NCBI GenBank assembly: GCA_959347315.1
Contig: OY365807.1
Coordinates: forward strand, 31,230,786 to 31,294,785
Direction of reading: 5' to 3'
Length of the DNA: 64,000 nucleotides
DNA from: Bimastos eiseni
Lineage: Eukaryota > Annelida > Clitellata > Crassiclitellata > Lumbricidae
In this document: positions 48,301 to 61,700 of the stretch, piece by piece
Layout of the letters: each line of letters starts with the position of its first letter
Numbering within the stretch: position 1 is the first letter of the stretch
Program-made: the position numbers and the translations under genes
Notes under the pieces: generated by a model
Databases searched by the model: none
What the model was told of the DNA's origin: nothing
The model's input: only the letters and a program-made list of their open reading frames with translations

Positions 48301-51300
48301 TTCAATTTATATATTCTACTTCATGATCCTTTTACTTGTGAAGATCATGACGACTATAGTTTGTGCAACCGCCGGTTTCTAAAGTGTCTGGGTTGGAAGC
48401 TTGGCTTCAACTGTTATAGTGTAATTTCCATTAAGATGTTGTGTAGCTATTGAAACAGAGGAGGAGTTTCTGAGTTTTGCGATTTCGAAAGCTCTGATTG
48501 GTTGTAGATATTGAATTATGTATTTAATGATCGTTCACAGCCAATGTAAAGTCACTTCATGCCACAAAATAGAGGAACTCTAATTGGAAAGTTCTCACCC
48601 GCTTTTGCTGGGACTCTCAAACTAATTAGAAATGAGTTCCAAAGACCTGAACTACTTAGGACTTAATTTTCACAGAGACCATATTCTGCTTCTTGGTGAC
48701 AGAATGATTCTGTAGAAACAGCTTGCCCAGAGTCATTCTGTAGTAGTTAAGTATTTAGCAGGGTTGAACTTCAACGTTTGAGTAACCTAACAAGTATGCA
48801 ACTAAGTAAACCACTATAAACATTTTTGTCGTGTAGAAATGGTTGTGATAAATAAATAAATAGGTAAGGCAATGAATCCAATGATCAAGAAATGTGTGCA
48901 TTGCTGTTCCTGCATTTGCTTCATCTGTCCGAATGTTTTCTAACAAATGCTTTGTATGTGTAATTCTTTGATGGATGTTGGACAGCTCTGACTATTTGTT
49001 ATTCTACAGGTCAGGAAAGTGCAGAATTCAGGGAACTGTTGTTCGCAGTAGAGCCGCAGGATGTGGTGGCTTTTAGAGACAAGACTGTTCTGTTTGACTG
49101 TGCTATACATCTTGACCAAAGGATACGCAGGTCCTCGATTACAATAGTTTGGCTCAAGGATAGTTTGCCGTTCCTTGCCAATGACCACAGGTAAGATGCT
49201 CACAATCTTAGTTGAACTGGTGATTGTGATTGTGATGACTATCAAAATCAAGACATTAAGTTTGTCTCATTAAGTCAGATATGAAGTAATTATAAATTAA
49301 CCATGCTGCAAATAACAGCTTCTTTGAAAAATACCATTGCCTAGAAGCTTTTTCTTCATCCGTTGTAGTGATGGTGATACGGGATCAGCGATTAATGATC
49401 ATTGCCCTTCTCTCCTTGTCTATCCGTTATAGGCATATAGTGAATCAGTAATGCTGATCTCACTAACCAGTAGTTCATTATGTGTAAATCAAAGATGGTA
49501 CATGCAACTGTAGAGCAGTGTGGGTAACCTTTGTTAAGTCTGACACAGCCTTTGATTGGAGAGCATTGCTCAGGTCCTGAGACAACCGTCATCTAATGAT
49601 ATGACAAATGTCTCTGTACCTTGCATTGCCGAAGACAGATCTAATTGTGCAGTTTTAGGAAATTCAAAGATTGCACCAATCAACTTACCTGAACAAACTG
49701 ACCCTTTGAACAAACCATGAAAATACTGTAAATTGTATGTCTTCTTTCTTGACCTTAAAGTTATAAATACAATGGATGGCTTAATGTTTAGGTTGGTTAC
49801 TTCTTCCTCTTAGACAGCAATGTTGTTAGTTGAGAGAATTCAATGAAGGTGAAAATATGGAAAAAATTATATGCAGATTTACGGAAAGCAGTGTAAGCAA
49901 AAGGTTTTGAAACTGGATTGTTCGTTCCTTTATTTCAGAACTGTGTTAAGCAATGGATCTCTGCTGTTAGAAGGTCGACCAGAGGAAGGATGGTACCAGT
50001 GCTTGGTGACCTGTGACAGCCTCGGTGCAATTATTAGCCGCAGAGCACGGCTCCAGATGGCGTGTAAGTGATTAGTTTCAGGCTTTTGATTTAAAGGAAA
50101 TGCCCTTTGAATGGTGAATGTGTTTCTTAATACTTCTGATCTACACCATAAGTGCGTATTTTAGCAGGTAATCGAAAAATTGTAATGACAGACTAATCAG
50201 AAATCAAGTTGAGAAATTAGGCTTTGTATGAGAGTCAACTGCTGGTGCATACAGACATGTTAGGTTGTATTCCATTGCTTATTGGCAGAGGAAGGCCAAT
50301 TTGTTGACACAAAAGTTGTTACAGAATTTCATCTATGCTTGCTCCTTTTTGGATAGAATGAGCACATTGACTGTACAGTGTACATTGTTGACGTGTGAGG
50401 ACTGATCAGCCACCTCTTGTGGTGGTGTTAGAAATGAAGAATTTTGCTTGCACTCCATGCTGATATTTTTCTTCTCTTGGGGATATCTTAAGGGATTAGG
50501 CTTCTTCTTTGTGATACTACTTGAGCATATACTTATATTATGCTCAGCAACATTGCATTAACAAGACCTGGTTTCCACCATCTATGGCAAAGGGTATACA
50601 AGAATTGTTCTAGCAGGTCCTCTGACCCACAGACATGATAGATTCATTGGCTCAGAATGTTGCTGAACCCGTCATCACTCTCCATCAAAAAGCGATTCAA
50701 GCACTAACTAAGCTAGCCATGCTCGGATGTAAACATAGCAGTGTCATGTGGATTTATGACTTCTTCTACTCCAGTGCTTCACAATTTTTTTATATGGAGA
50801 GTACGGTTTCAAGCTTCACCAATGGCAGTTACTGTGTGTGGGGTCGTTGAGCTAGAAGTCCTTCATTCACAGTTGCTCTACATAATTATCAATGTCTTAT
50901 GCTTGTGTGGGCACTTCTGAACTTTGGAAGGAAGGCAAAATCAAATACAGTTTTATTGCATTGCACCATCCGGATGCCTTTGGTAGTGGAGGAGCATACT
51001 TGTAGGACCAGGTGGCCTTATATGGACTTCAATGCAGACTATACTTGTTTTTATCTTTGCTTACATATTTGTTATTATTTATTCACTGCAACAGGGTTTT
51101 ATGTCCTGTTGTCTGCTTGGCAGCATATCTTCATTTGTTGCTTTGTTCACGTGATTTCGTTTGACAATTTTTGATATAATTGCAGATTAGTCTGGTATAT
51201 ATAGTACATGTAGAACTAAGGCAGTGTATGGATTTTTTTTTGAGTTACACTGACCTGATCAAAAAAATTTTGTCTTCATTGCTAATGTGAGTTTTATACA

Positions 51301-54300
51301 AGAACGTGAAGGTCATATACCGTTTGTGCTTCACCTAATTATTTAGGTTTTGGTGTAATGTTTTTGAAGACTTAGATAAGATATTTCTGGAGGAACCAAA
51401 GGACATGTCTGTTTATCTTGGTGACATGGTCATGCTTCCATGTTTGATAAACGGTGAACCAAAGCCCACCGTCCAATGGTTCAAGGATGAGAAGGAAGTG
51501 GACCTACAGAACCTAAACTTCCTCCTGCACCCGGGCGATGGAATACTGGAAATACGAAGCCTTCAGTTCCCGAACTACGGTCGATACAAGTGCAAGCGCA
51601 TGCATGGCGAACGCAGCAAATACAGTTCAACTGCATTACTCATCCAGAATACAGATGTCGGTAGGTTCACTTTGCTCTGTACACTCAACAACTGCTCTTG
51701 CATTTCAGACATTTCTTAAGGTGCTATATAAATGTCCAACTAATGCATATGTTGATACATTTACTCACATGCATGCATACATACCGCTTGTGCAAGATGA
51801 TGGTTTTGCCAGTTTCACTTCATTGCTTTAAACGTAGGTGTTAATGGTGAAGGCCATGAGTCACTACGCCACCGATTATTCGTAGATACTGTTGAAGAAA
51901 CTGTGATATCGTTATGTTTTTTCAACTTTTCTTGTTTGGTAAACTTTGAGGAAATGTGAGAAGGATGTTTTTCCGGGTACTGTTTCCAGTTTCCGTGAAC
52001 TGTTGCCAGGTGCCTTTGGTAGGAGCTTCCCTGCCTCTCTTTAGGGAAATGAAGCGGGAGGATGGATGGAAAATGGTGGACGGGAAAGGCATTAGTTAAT
52101 TGCAGCCTGCAGCTGTTTGCTGTTGGACTGCTGCTGGCCATTGATTCCCGTGGTTCAGTTCGCTTGGAAACATTATACCTGGTCGACTGACTGTTCTTGT
52201 GCGTTGTTCCATGATGAATCCATCAGAATGTAAATGTAGCACCTGGTCATTCTCAGTCCTAAGACTCCATCTATCTGTGTTTGTTCCCAGACAGAAATCA
52301 TTCTTGAGTACTGAATCAGTTGATTTCTGTCCTGCCTCCGCTGAGCGCAAACAAATAACGATAATCTGCAACATAAGCTGATGGTTGAGGAAATAAACGA
52401 CTAAGTCATCTCTAAATTATTAATTGTTAATTACTAACTTCTGTTGTGCTTATAGGTGACAGTCGATTGTGCTAAAACATGCCATTTGATATATTCGTTT
52501 ATTATTATAATCAGTGCAACATGACACACACCGCATCATGGCTAACATCTCACTAAAAGCACTTTAAAGAATAGAAAAGATTATACTAATAAGGTCAATA
52601 GCCAGATGTTCAGTCCACTAAGACAGGATGGTGGTTAAGCAATTTGGAAAAGGAAGTTGTGGATGAAATGACATAAGTAGCTGAGTGCAGTGAACAGATG
52701 CAAGCGTGGAGTTCAAATGAATGATTGCAAGAATCGAGATTCAAATTACTGTATCATTTGTCCTGATATTCACATACAGACATCAATAGCAGGTTTAATG
52801 GGAACCTTACAAGTTGCTTGACTTGGCCTGTTATCAGGCCATATCATTTACATCCTTCAATTCCTCACTTCTTCCTGAATAGTGTTACTTCTTCACATGA
52901 TTTCCTGTTGAGGCTAAAGAGTTGTCTGATAGAATCAGTTTGTTTGAGGGTCAATTTGCATGTGTCTAGATGGAAGAACTGCAATGCCATTGTCGTTTGA
53001 TCATTTCACCATCTTGTCAGAATTACTTTAAAATGTTTAATTATTAGTTGTTTATTATGATTATGCATTTCTGCATAATATTTTTATGATGATATTTTAT
53101 TATAATTATTTTCAGACTGCTAATGAACTTTAAACGTACTTTGAAGAAAATTTATTATGAGGCTATAAATTGTTGAGCACTGTTGAGTGAAAGCAATGGT
53201 GTGTCATTGTGTTAATTACTGCAATAAACTTCTCATTTGTGGCTGATGTTATTGGATTTATTAAATGGATTAAAACATTTATTATATGGATTTAGCAAAG
53301 CAAGAGGAGGGAGGGTAATGGTCGACAAGAGAGACATTAGATAATTGTTGATAGTTAATCAATATATTAAGTCGTTATAAGTTTTTGAGCATTTACAGTG
53401 ACAAATCACAAAGTTTGGTGTTGCTTGCATAAGCAACAATGCATCTGTTTAACACTTGACTTCATTGAAAATAAGTGACCTTGTTTAGTTAGCAATAGTT
53501 AATGTCTTATATGGGATGGCACACAGAACCAACCATTTCCGAGGAAATGTATATAAGTCAGGTATTTTTCTGAATGTTCTGTTTTTCTGCACTGACAGCA
53601 ACATATCAAGGGGTGGCACCCCAGTTTGTGATGCCACCGAAGGATAAACTGGCCCCAGAGGGTTCATCTGTCGTCTTCTACTGTGGAGCCAATGGCCGTG
53701 ACAGAAATGGCAGACGGCCTAAGGTATCCTGGCTCAAGGATGGAGTTACGATCGATCTCAGGTAAAAACTAGGAAAGATTACCATTTGATATGATAAGCT
53801 AGGGCTCATATAATTGACTTATATGGTTTTGTTAGTGATCAGCTTTTGGAGTATTTGCCTTGTGAAATATTATTATATGCTTGTTGCATTAGCAATGACA
53901 TTATTGGACATGACAGATTGTTTTGCAAAGGCACTGTAGATTGAGGTCTTGGTTGATTTAGTGAATTTTCATTGAACGCAGCTGTGTTTCTAAAAGAATG
54001 TTTTTATCAAAGTATAATCTTACTATTTCCAGTGTGGCTGACTTGATCATTAAGTGTGTCTGATCTATTATCTCAATCTCCAAGGTTTTAACTTGAGTGC
54101 TTTCTTTGCAATTTCCGTTTGCCCAATTCACAAAACCAAGGAGGCAATCTGTCTTAATTACTCGGTGTATATATTGATTTGTCTCTGTTTAAATTGTCTT
54201 CTATTTTGCCATGGTATAAATTTCACTTTGAGGTTTTTAATCTGGCTGGATTTCATCTTTCTGCTCAGATAATTTATTAGTATTTCTCATTTTAATATTA

Positions 54301-55677
54301 CTGTTTGTTATTTTAAAACTGGGATTTTTGCACTTGTAACCGAGTCTCTTAATTGTTAAGATTCCTCTCCTAATGTTGTCTGGTTAGAATTTGGATGATT
54401 CAGATTTGTTGTGATTGTTCCAAGATGAGTTTGTCTCTTAAGCCAATCCATTGCTATTTCCTAAACTTAAGTACATTATAAACCACAATAAATTCTCATA
54501 TTAGTTCATAATCCAAGGCAGGAACTGAACTTTTGACGAAAAGTCATCAAACTATGGAAAATAAACATAGTATAAGCGAAAACGTCTATGAAAACGACAG
54601 AGCACACAATCGGTGCCAGCTTCTTGTCATGTGACCCCTTAAGGTGTCCTGTCAGATTCATCAATTCTAACTGAGATTTCGATCTTTTCTCCTCCTCTGC
54701 TTTTGGTAGGGACCGTGGAGGCAAAGTCAGACTAATGCTTTGCCTTCAGTTGGAGATTATGCTCATCAAATTCATATGAGCACAGAACTTCTGTCATTAA
54801 ACCATTTTCCATTTTCTTCCTGTTCAGGAAAGAATCTCATTCTAATTGGAACATAGGCTTTAATACAATTGTAGGCAACCATAGTATTTAAAATTATCCA
54901 TTAAATTATTAAAATTATTCATTAATATTGTTTTAACTTTTCAACCAGATGATCTGATTTTCTTTCTCCAGTTTTGCCAAAAGTTCAAACAGTTCTTGAT
55001 TTATGAGCTGAAATATTGTTTGCTGGAAATACAGAGTGGATTTTAGAATTCCCTCTCTGTTTCTGTTCATTGTAGTAGTAGTAGTTTCAGTTTAACAACA
55101 CTGTGCGATAAAGAAGATCATTAGTGCTTCCCTCCTCCTCCTCTATTCAGGCTTGGGACTGGTACTGCTTCAGTGCTAGCAGTGGTGGAGTTTTGTTCGT
55201 TGTGCAGAGTCACTTTGTCATTTATTTTCCGCTTATGGCTTGTCTTTTTCCAATTGTGTGTCCATCATGGGTTGTCTGAATCTTGACAGACGGGTCTCTA
55301 GGATGGTTATCTAACCGTGGTTTCGTTTTGGTTGCCACCAGTTCTTGCTTCATACATTAGATGCTGGTGCAATAGAAACTACTTATTAGTGATAACTTTT
55401 CCCTTTATTCTAAGATTGACCTGCTATTGGGTCACCAGTTGTGATGTTACCCAATCAAGGTTTGTCTGGTCGTGATTATTTGCCTTTGATTACTTCTACT
55501 TACTAGTGAGACTTTGTGCCCTATTTTTGCACTTTCATGTAATGATACTTGATGTGTTTAACTAAGTGTTTATTGACGATATTTTTTAGCACATGTGTCA
55601 TGAGCAGATTGTTCAGAGTCTGTGATTGTATGTAAGTGCTATGCATTTATGTTTGTATATATGCATGCATATATAAG

Positions 55678-55709
<32 letters not shown>

Positions 55710-58700
55710 TATATAAATATATATATATAAACATATATATATATGTAGGTATTTGTGATTTGTGTTTGCTGCAATGTTTCTAGTCCAGAGGATGGTAGAT
55801 ATTCGTACGTGGGTGAGAGCAGTCTGAGGGTTGACAGTATTGAAGAACGAGATGCCGGACTCTACACTTGTCGAGCTTCAAATTTAGAAGACACCGTTGA
55901 TGCCAGTGCTCAGCTAACCGTCCAAGGTAACAGTCACCTCCCGCTTGGTAGGTGATTAATTGTAAGTCATTTAGGTGTTTCTTAAGCTAGTTCATCATGC
56001 CACTTAGCCACTCCAGTAAGTTAGTCAAGCCAGTTAAGTAAGTTAGTGAAATCAATCAGCCATTTGTAAATAAGCAAGTTTATCTTTCACCAGAATGTAA
56101 GTATGAGCCAGTTGGCTTAGGCCTACACTCTTACAGTCACTGACACTCAGATCATCATTGAGTCTAGTTTCGTGTTTTGTCTTATGATTAGTCTCTGTAA
56201 AAGAAACAGTACATGGATATGAAAGGCATTTGATAGAATTGAAATAATATAAATTTGTTAAGTAATAAGCTAATTGTTTCTTTTAGTTCCACCAAAGTTG
56301 CGGTCGCGGTTGAAAAATGCAGTTGTGCCAAAGATGGCCGACAAGGAGCTTCCATGTGACTTGTATGCCAGTCCTCGTCCAACAATTCAGTGGTATAGAA
56401 ATGGAGTGACCATTATTCCAGATGATTACATTCAGATTATTGATGGCCATATGCTGAGGATTATGGGATTTTCCACCTCAGATAGCGCCATCTATCAATG
56501 TTTGGCTTATAACGAAGTGGGAAGCGTACAAGTCATGGCGCAGCTAATCATGCATTCGACCAGCACTGGTAGGTTGCCTTCCATTCTTAAATTTTTTTTG
56601 ATCTTTTTGTTTTCAACGTGAAAGCGTCGTTTGTAGTAAGTAAAGGGATCATTTTTTACAATTTATTCCAACTGACAGCATTTCATGCAGATGTTTTCCT
56701 GATGTCATAGTACCTTTCATCTGGTGCAATGAGAGCTTTCATATCGCATGTTAGCAAAGATGGCAGGTTCCATATTAGGACTATTATGACCACATATCTT
56801 GTTCTGTGACTACACACACACACACACACACACGCATGCACATACACACACACATTATTTTGAAATTGTACTGGTAACCTTAATATTTAAATAATAGTAC
56901 TATGTATATAAACTGATAGATTGCCTCTATAGCAATTAAACCATGTACAACTCTTGACAACAATTAATTCATCTTTTTGTGCAACCTTATTGTTTTGAAT
57001 GGAATTCGTATACATTTAAATTTATATGACAAAATTTATGTGAGCACAAAGAGCCATTAGTTCAATTACTGCAGGTGAAGATCTCATCTACAGACAGCAG
57101 AAGTTTTTTTGCTTTATAAAACTGAGAACCTAAACGATTAATCAGGATGGATCAGTACAGAGGTAACCCCAAAATGAGCTATAGCAACTGCTTTTAGAAT
57201 GAATGGATTCGAACTGTTATGAACGTCTTATTGCAGCAATGTCTGTTTACATAGATGGGAAACACATTTTAAACAGCTCTCAGTTCCTGCCCTTTCAGCT
57301 TATGCTTGTTTTGTTTGTCTTTAGCACTTTGTGGCTGAGCTGAACTAGTTTCTCAGTCATTTGTAAGAGACTCTCATTGTTAAAGGGTTGATATTTATAT
57401 TTTGGTATCAGATTTGTGTTATTTTTATATTGATATGTTTATATGTATTCTGCTTACTGTGCATAGTTTGCTTCACTGTTCCATTCACGTTGAGATTTCT
57501 GTGTTTAACTGTGCAATTGCAATATATCGTTCATTTGTGACTCGAGCTCTGTGTAGGCTTTGATGCTATTCAGACTAACATCATCTGTCTAGTCAAAGTC
57601 TTAATAGATCTGGTTGTATAAAGAAGGATATCCCTGTTATTTTACGCATGCCACCCATGACAATTTGGAGAGTCGACCCTACAGTGTATGGCTGTCTTCA
57701 ACTGGTTATTCGATTTGCGTTGTAGTTGTTGTTTCTTTAAGGTAATCAGAGATAATGGTGTTTTTGTTTGCCTAGGCGTTCCCATGACAACCACAGGTGC
57801 TCCGTCGCCTCCAGTGGATGTGACTGCAGTTGTGACTTCTCTGCGCTTCATAACGTTGTCGTGGCGACAACCAAACACTTCTGGTCTCTCAGACATAATT
57901 GGTTACTTTGTGAGGTGGAAAGAGAATGGTTCAGATAGGTGAGGAGGCTATTTAAAAGCATTTATGACATTCAGCAGAAACTCTTCTTTCGTGATGTTGT
58001 CATCACATGGATGTAAAGATGACCAGGAACAAATAAAACACGCTATAATACTTACTCATTGATTCTCGTTCGGGACGAGGGGATCGAGGCATATATACTG
58101 TGCCTTTTCATTTATATCATTTACCATAAAATTCCTATTATTATTGTCTTGGTACGTTTTGTTCTTTTCACTGCTATTGTTAATTGCAATTGCACTGTTT
58201 TGTATGCGCCAATTATCGGCCTCCATAGTGAACAAACACTCGCCAAACAGGTCACATTCATTCAATACCTGGTCATCATAGTATTCATTTCCTGCTGTCA
58301 TTCAATTCAGTCCATAATTAAGCAAGTATTTGTTCAAAGTTTCTATTATTCTGTTATGAGAAGCTGTGTGTAATAAGATCGATTATGGCTGTCAAAATGC
58401 AGACATTTGCATCAAAATTATTACAGCTTGGTTAGATATTAGAAACAGTACAGTACATGATATGGAGCAGCCATTACCTAATTAGAGGAACAGGTATTAA
58501 CAGTCACTATGGAATGTGCTAGTAGATATCTTTGTATATCAGTCTGAAAGGAAGGTTTTTACTATCTCTACCGGAAATAGCAAATTGCATATAATTGGGC
58601 TGAGACCACACATTGTGCGAGATGGCCAATCGCTCGTTGCAGCTTGCAAAAAAACATGACTGTGGTTAAACGTTCATTATAGGGTTATGTTTAACAGGTT

Positions 58701-61700
58701 TATCCTGTTCAAAATTTGCTTATTTTAGAAAGAGGTGCCTTGTAAGGGTCCAGCCAGTCAGTCTGAGCGTTTTGGTCAAGTGAGTGAGCATTGTGGTCTA
58801 GCTTTTTATTTTGTTTAGGGAGCGTGAGTTAAATACGACATCGCTCGAAGCCAACATTCAGCATCTGAAACCGTCGACCAAGTATTCCTTCCACGTTTAT
58901 GCTTTCAATGCGGATGGACTGAGCGATGCCACACCAACGATCACCATAGAGACACAGAGCGAAGGTTACAGACACACCTGTTTCATTATGAGAGGAACTC
59001 TGTTCTAACATCTTCTGAATGATATCTGCTGTTTCTTCTGTTAGAGAACTATGTTCATGCATTTATTAATCCAATGGCTCTAACATGATGTATTTAGTAG
59101 AGTATTAAGTATCTAATATATGGTAAAATTCATGTATACATGTATAATATACATATATATAGGTGTGTGTATGCATATCACTTGGTCCATCATATGTATA
59201 ATGCCTTGCAGAGGAGGAGTGATGTTTCTTTTAGATGAAAGAATACTGATACATGCCTTAATATCTTTATAGCACACATCCTTAGGACAAGAATTTATAC
59301 ATTGTTCTGAGATTTAATCCAGCCATGGGTTATCATAACAAAACATCATTGTAGGATGGTACTTGAAATAGTTTCCAAAGGTAGAATTTTAAGTTGATGA
59401 AGTATGTGTATGATAGTCTAGTGGTTACTGTGAAAGACCATCCATCAAGTCTTTTGCTCTACCCAGGAGTGTCATTTTTGTAATGGCGGGCCAGTAGCAA
59501 CATTTTCCAGCAAAGTGGTGGGCTAGAGTGCTGAATGGGCATGAGGAAAATGGGGTAGGGATCTCAGAGGAAACCAAGCAAACAGTTGAATTAGACTTTG
59601 AAAACGTGATTCTGATATGCATTATCAATTACAAACATCACAGAAAACTCGTAAAGCCTTAGAAGTGACAAATTAGATCTCGTATTCTCATTGTGTTGTC
59701 TTGTGCTGGGCCAGACATATATTGTCAGTGGGCCAGAGATCAGCTCTTTGACACCCATGATGTACATTGTACACTGACCATAAGCTGTTTGTGGGATATG
59801 TTGAGACTGACGACCGACCATTACATATTGAAGCTAGTGAAATTATGTCTCTAACACACTTCAATCGATGTCCACCTCTTGTGGTTAACTTCATGAATTC
59901 TTCCAGTAAACTTTTTTCAGTAAAGAAAAATGTACTGTATTATGAATCATTTTGGGAAAGAACTGGTTTAGATAATGAATGAGATTACAAAATACCTAAA
60001 TGTGAAACCTTATTTTTATTGTCTTTCAGCTCAGGTTCCAGAAGCACCTTCTGGTCTTCAGGCTTATTCCCTTTCTTCCACCGCCATCAGTTTGACCTGG
60101 AATGTTCCACGTGCACACTCAACCGCTGCTGTAACTGGCTACAAGCTGTATTACTATGACTTTGGCGACTCAGAAGCGGAGAACGAAGTCACCGTCACTG
60201 GCGCAACGAGTTACGTGCTGAGGGAGCTGAAGAAATTCCATCAGTACAGCTTTCGTGTTGTCGCTTACAATGGGATTGGTCTCGGGTCAAGCACTGAGGA
60301 AGTTGTCTGCCGCACTTACTCTGACGGTTCGTTGCCATTTTAGTTCTTCTGGTTGCTCTGTGTCAATCATTCTTAAAAGGGATCTGAAAAGTGTTTTTTT
60401 GACTGGCGTTAAAAGTTGAACAATTTTCTATAGAAAGACCGTCAGTACTATTGTGATGGATTGTTTGGTCATAGGAGTTTGTCACCTCAAGAGTAATTCT
60501 AAATTTTTATCAAAAGTCATTGTCTTTTCTTAACTTGTTTGTCAGTTTTCTAATTAGACACCTTCTTTTTCTGTATTTCAGTACCGTTCACATCACCACA
60601 GAATGTCACAGTTGAAATTCAGAGTGCAACTGTAAGTTGTGCAGCATTAGATGTTGTTGATTATTGTTTTGCCTTTTATCAACATTGATAAGTTACTGTA
60701 CTTCCAGGACTATGGGTCAATTTTTTTTGCTAAAGGAGCAGTGATGTAAATGGCAAAATGTGTGTAAAATAAAATTAGTAGGTAAAAGATGTATTAGTGT
60801 GTGCTGTTGTTGGTTCCTGTAAATATAATACCATTATATTAACAAATATATTGCCAAAGGTACTGTAACCCATTGTTAAAATTAAATTTTATGTGCTTTT
60901 GACAGTCAACCATGACTTTCATATAAAAAAAGGCTGTGACTTATGGTTCGAAAGATGAAGTGTGCTGTAGTATGCATGAAATCACTTTGTAGTGCATAGC
61001 CCATGTACACATTGGGCTATTGTTGTCGGATTGTTTGTGGTGATAACAGCTACATATTAACGGGAGCCTTTGAGGTGCTTGGACTATCACTGATAACAGT
61101 CTGAGACCTTTGCCATCATCAGTCTTGTTGTGTGTTTGCTCTGCATTATATCACATTGCAAGATGAATGTTGTTGTTGGTTAGTGCATCAAGCTTTAAAG
61201 TTTGCACCAGTGAAAGTGCTGCACAAATATATATATTTTATTGTTTATTTCTATGCATCAGAGGTAACCAGTTAAACTGGTTATGTTGTGGTTGGTTAGT
61301 GCATCAGGCTGTTGAAAATAGGCTCAAACTTGCAACATTACAAGAATCACTATTATGTTAGCCTTCTCAGGTATAGTTAGTGTCTTGTAATTCATTTTAT
61401 GCTTTGCCCATTTACTCTAGCCTCATAGAAGCTGTAGATTTTATTGTTTTTTAGTCATGTGATTGTTAGTACACTTGATTGTTTTCTAGATTTCATAATT
61501 GGATGTTCTGGCCAGCTGAGATTGTAGTTTCCTTTTTTGAAGAGTTTCTTTTTGTCTTTTTAGAGCATACTTGTGCGGTGGGAGGCACCATTTGAAGAGT
61601 CGCAGAATGGCATTTTAACTGGTTATCGAATACAGTTCAGAGCAGCTTCAGAGAAGACTGCTAGCATCGTTGTCACTGACGGCAGTCAGGTTATGCACAG

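Larger units (their letters stand above)
24392..49009 (+). other. DCC/NEO1-like: Intron 1 of the netrin receptor (24.6 kb)
   Basis: Very long first introns are common in DCC and neogenin genes. This one contains no other protein-coding gene that I can support. It is filled with repeats: the 25.5 kb 20-mer tandem, L2 tails at 27.0 and 37.1 kb, duplicated blocks at 30.4-36.7 kb, the 39.5 kb minisatellite, the GGAT array and a non-LTR remnant at 45.6 kb. Long stretches such as 25,630-26,980, 27,060-30,350, 37,140-39,430, 42,000-45,580 and 46,270-49,000 hold only unrecognised AT-rich DNA. Regulatory elements may lie here but cannot be identified by eye. Confidence 0.6.

Noticed and set aside
58059..58373. 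104-residue hydrophobic frame in intron 8 of the netrin receptor
   Set aside because: It has no domain, lies between two exons whose phases already match, and its composition is that of AT-rich intron.
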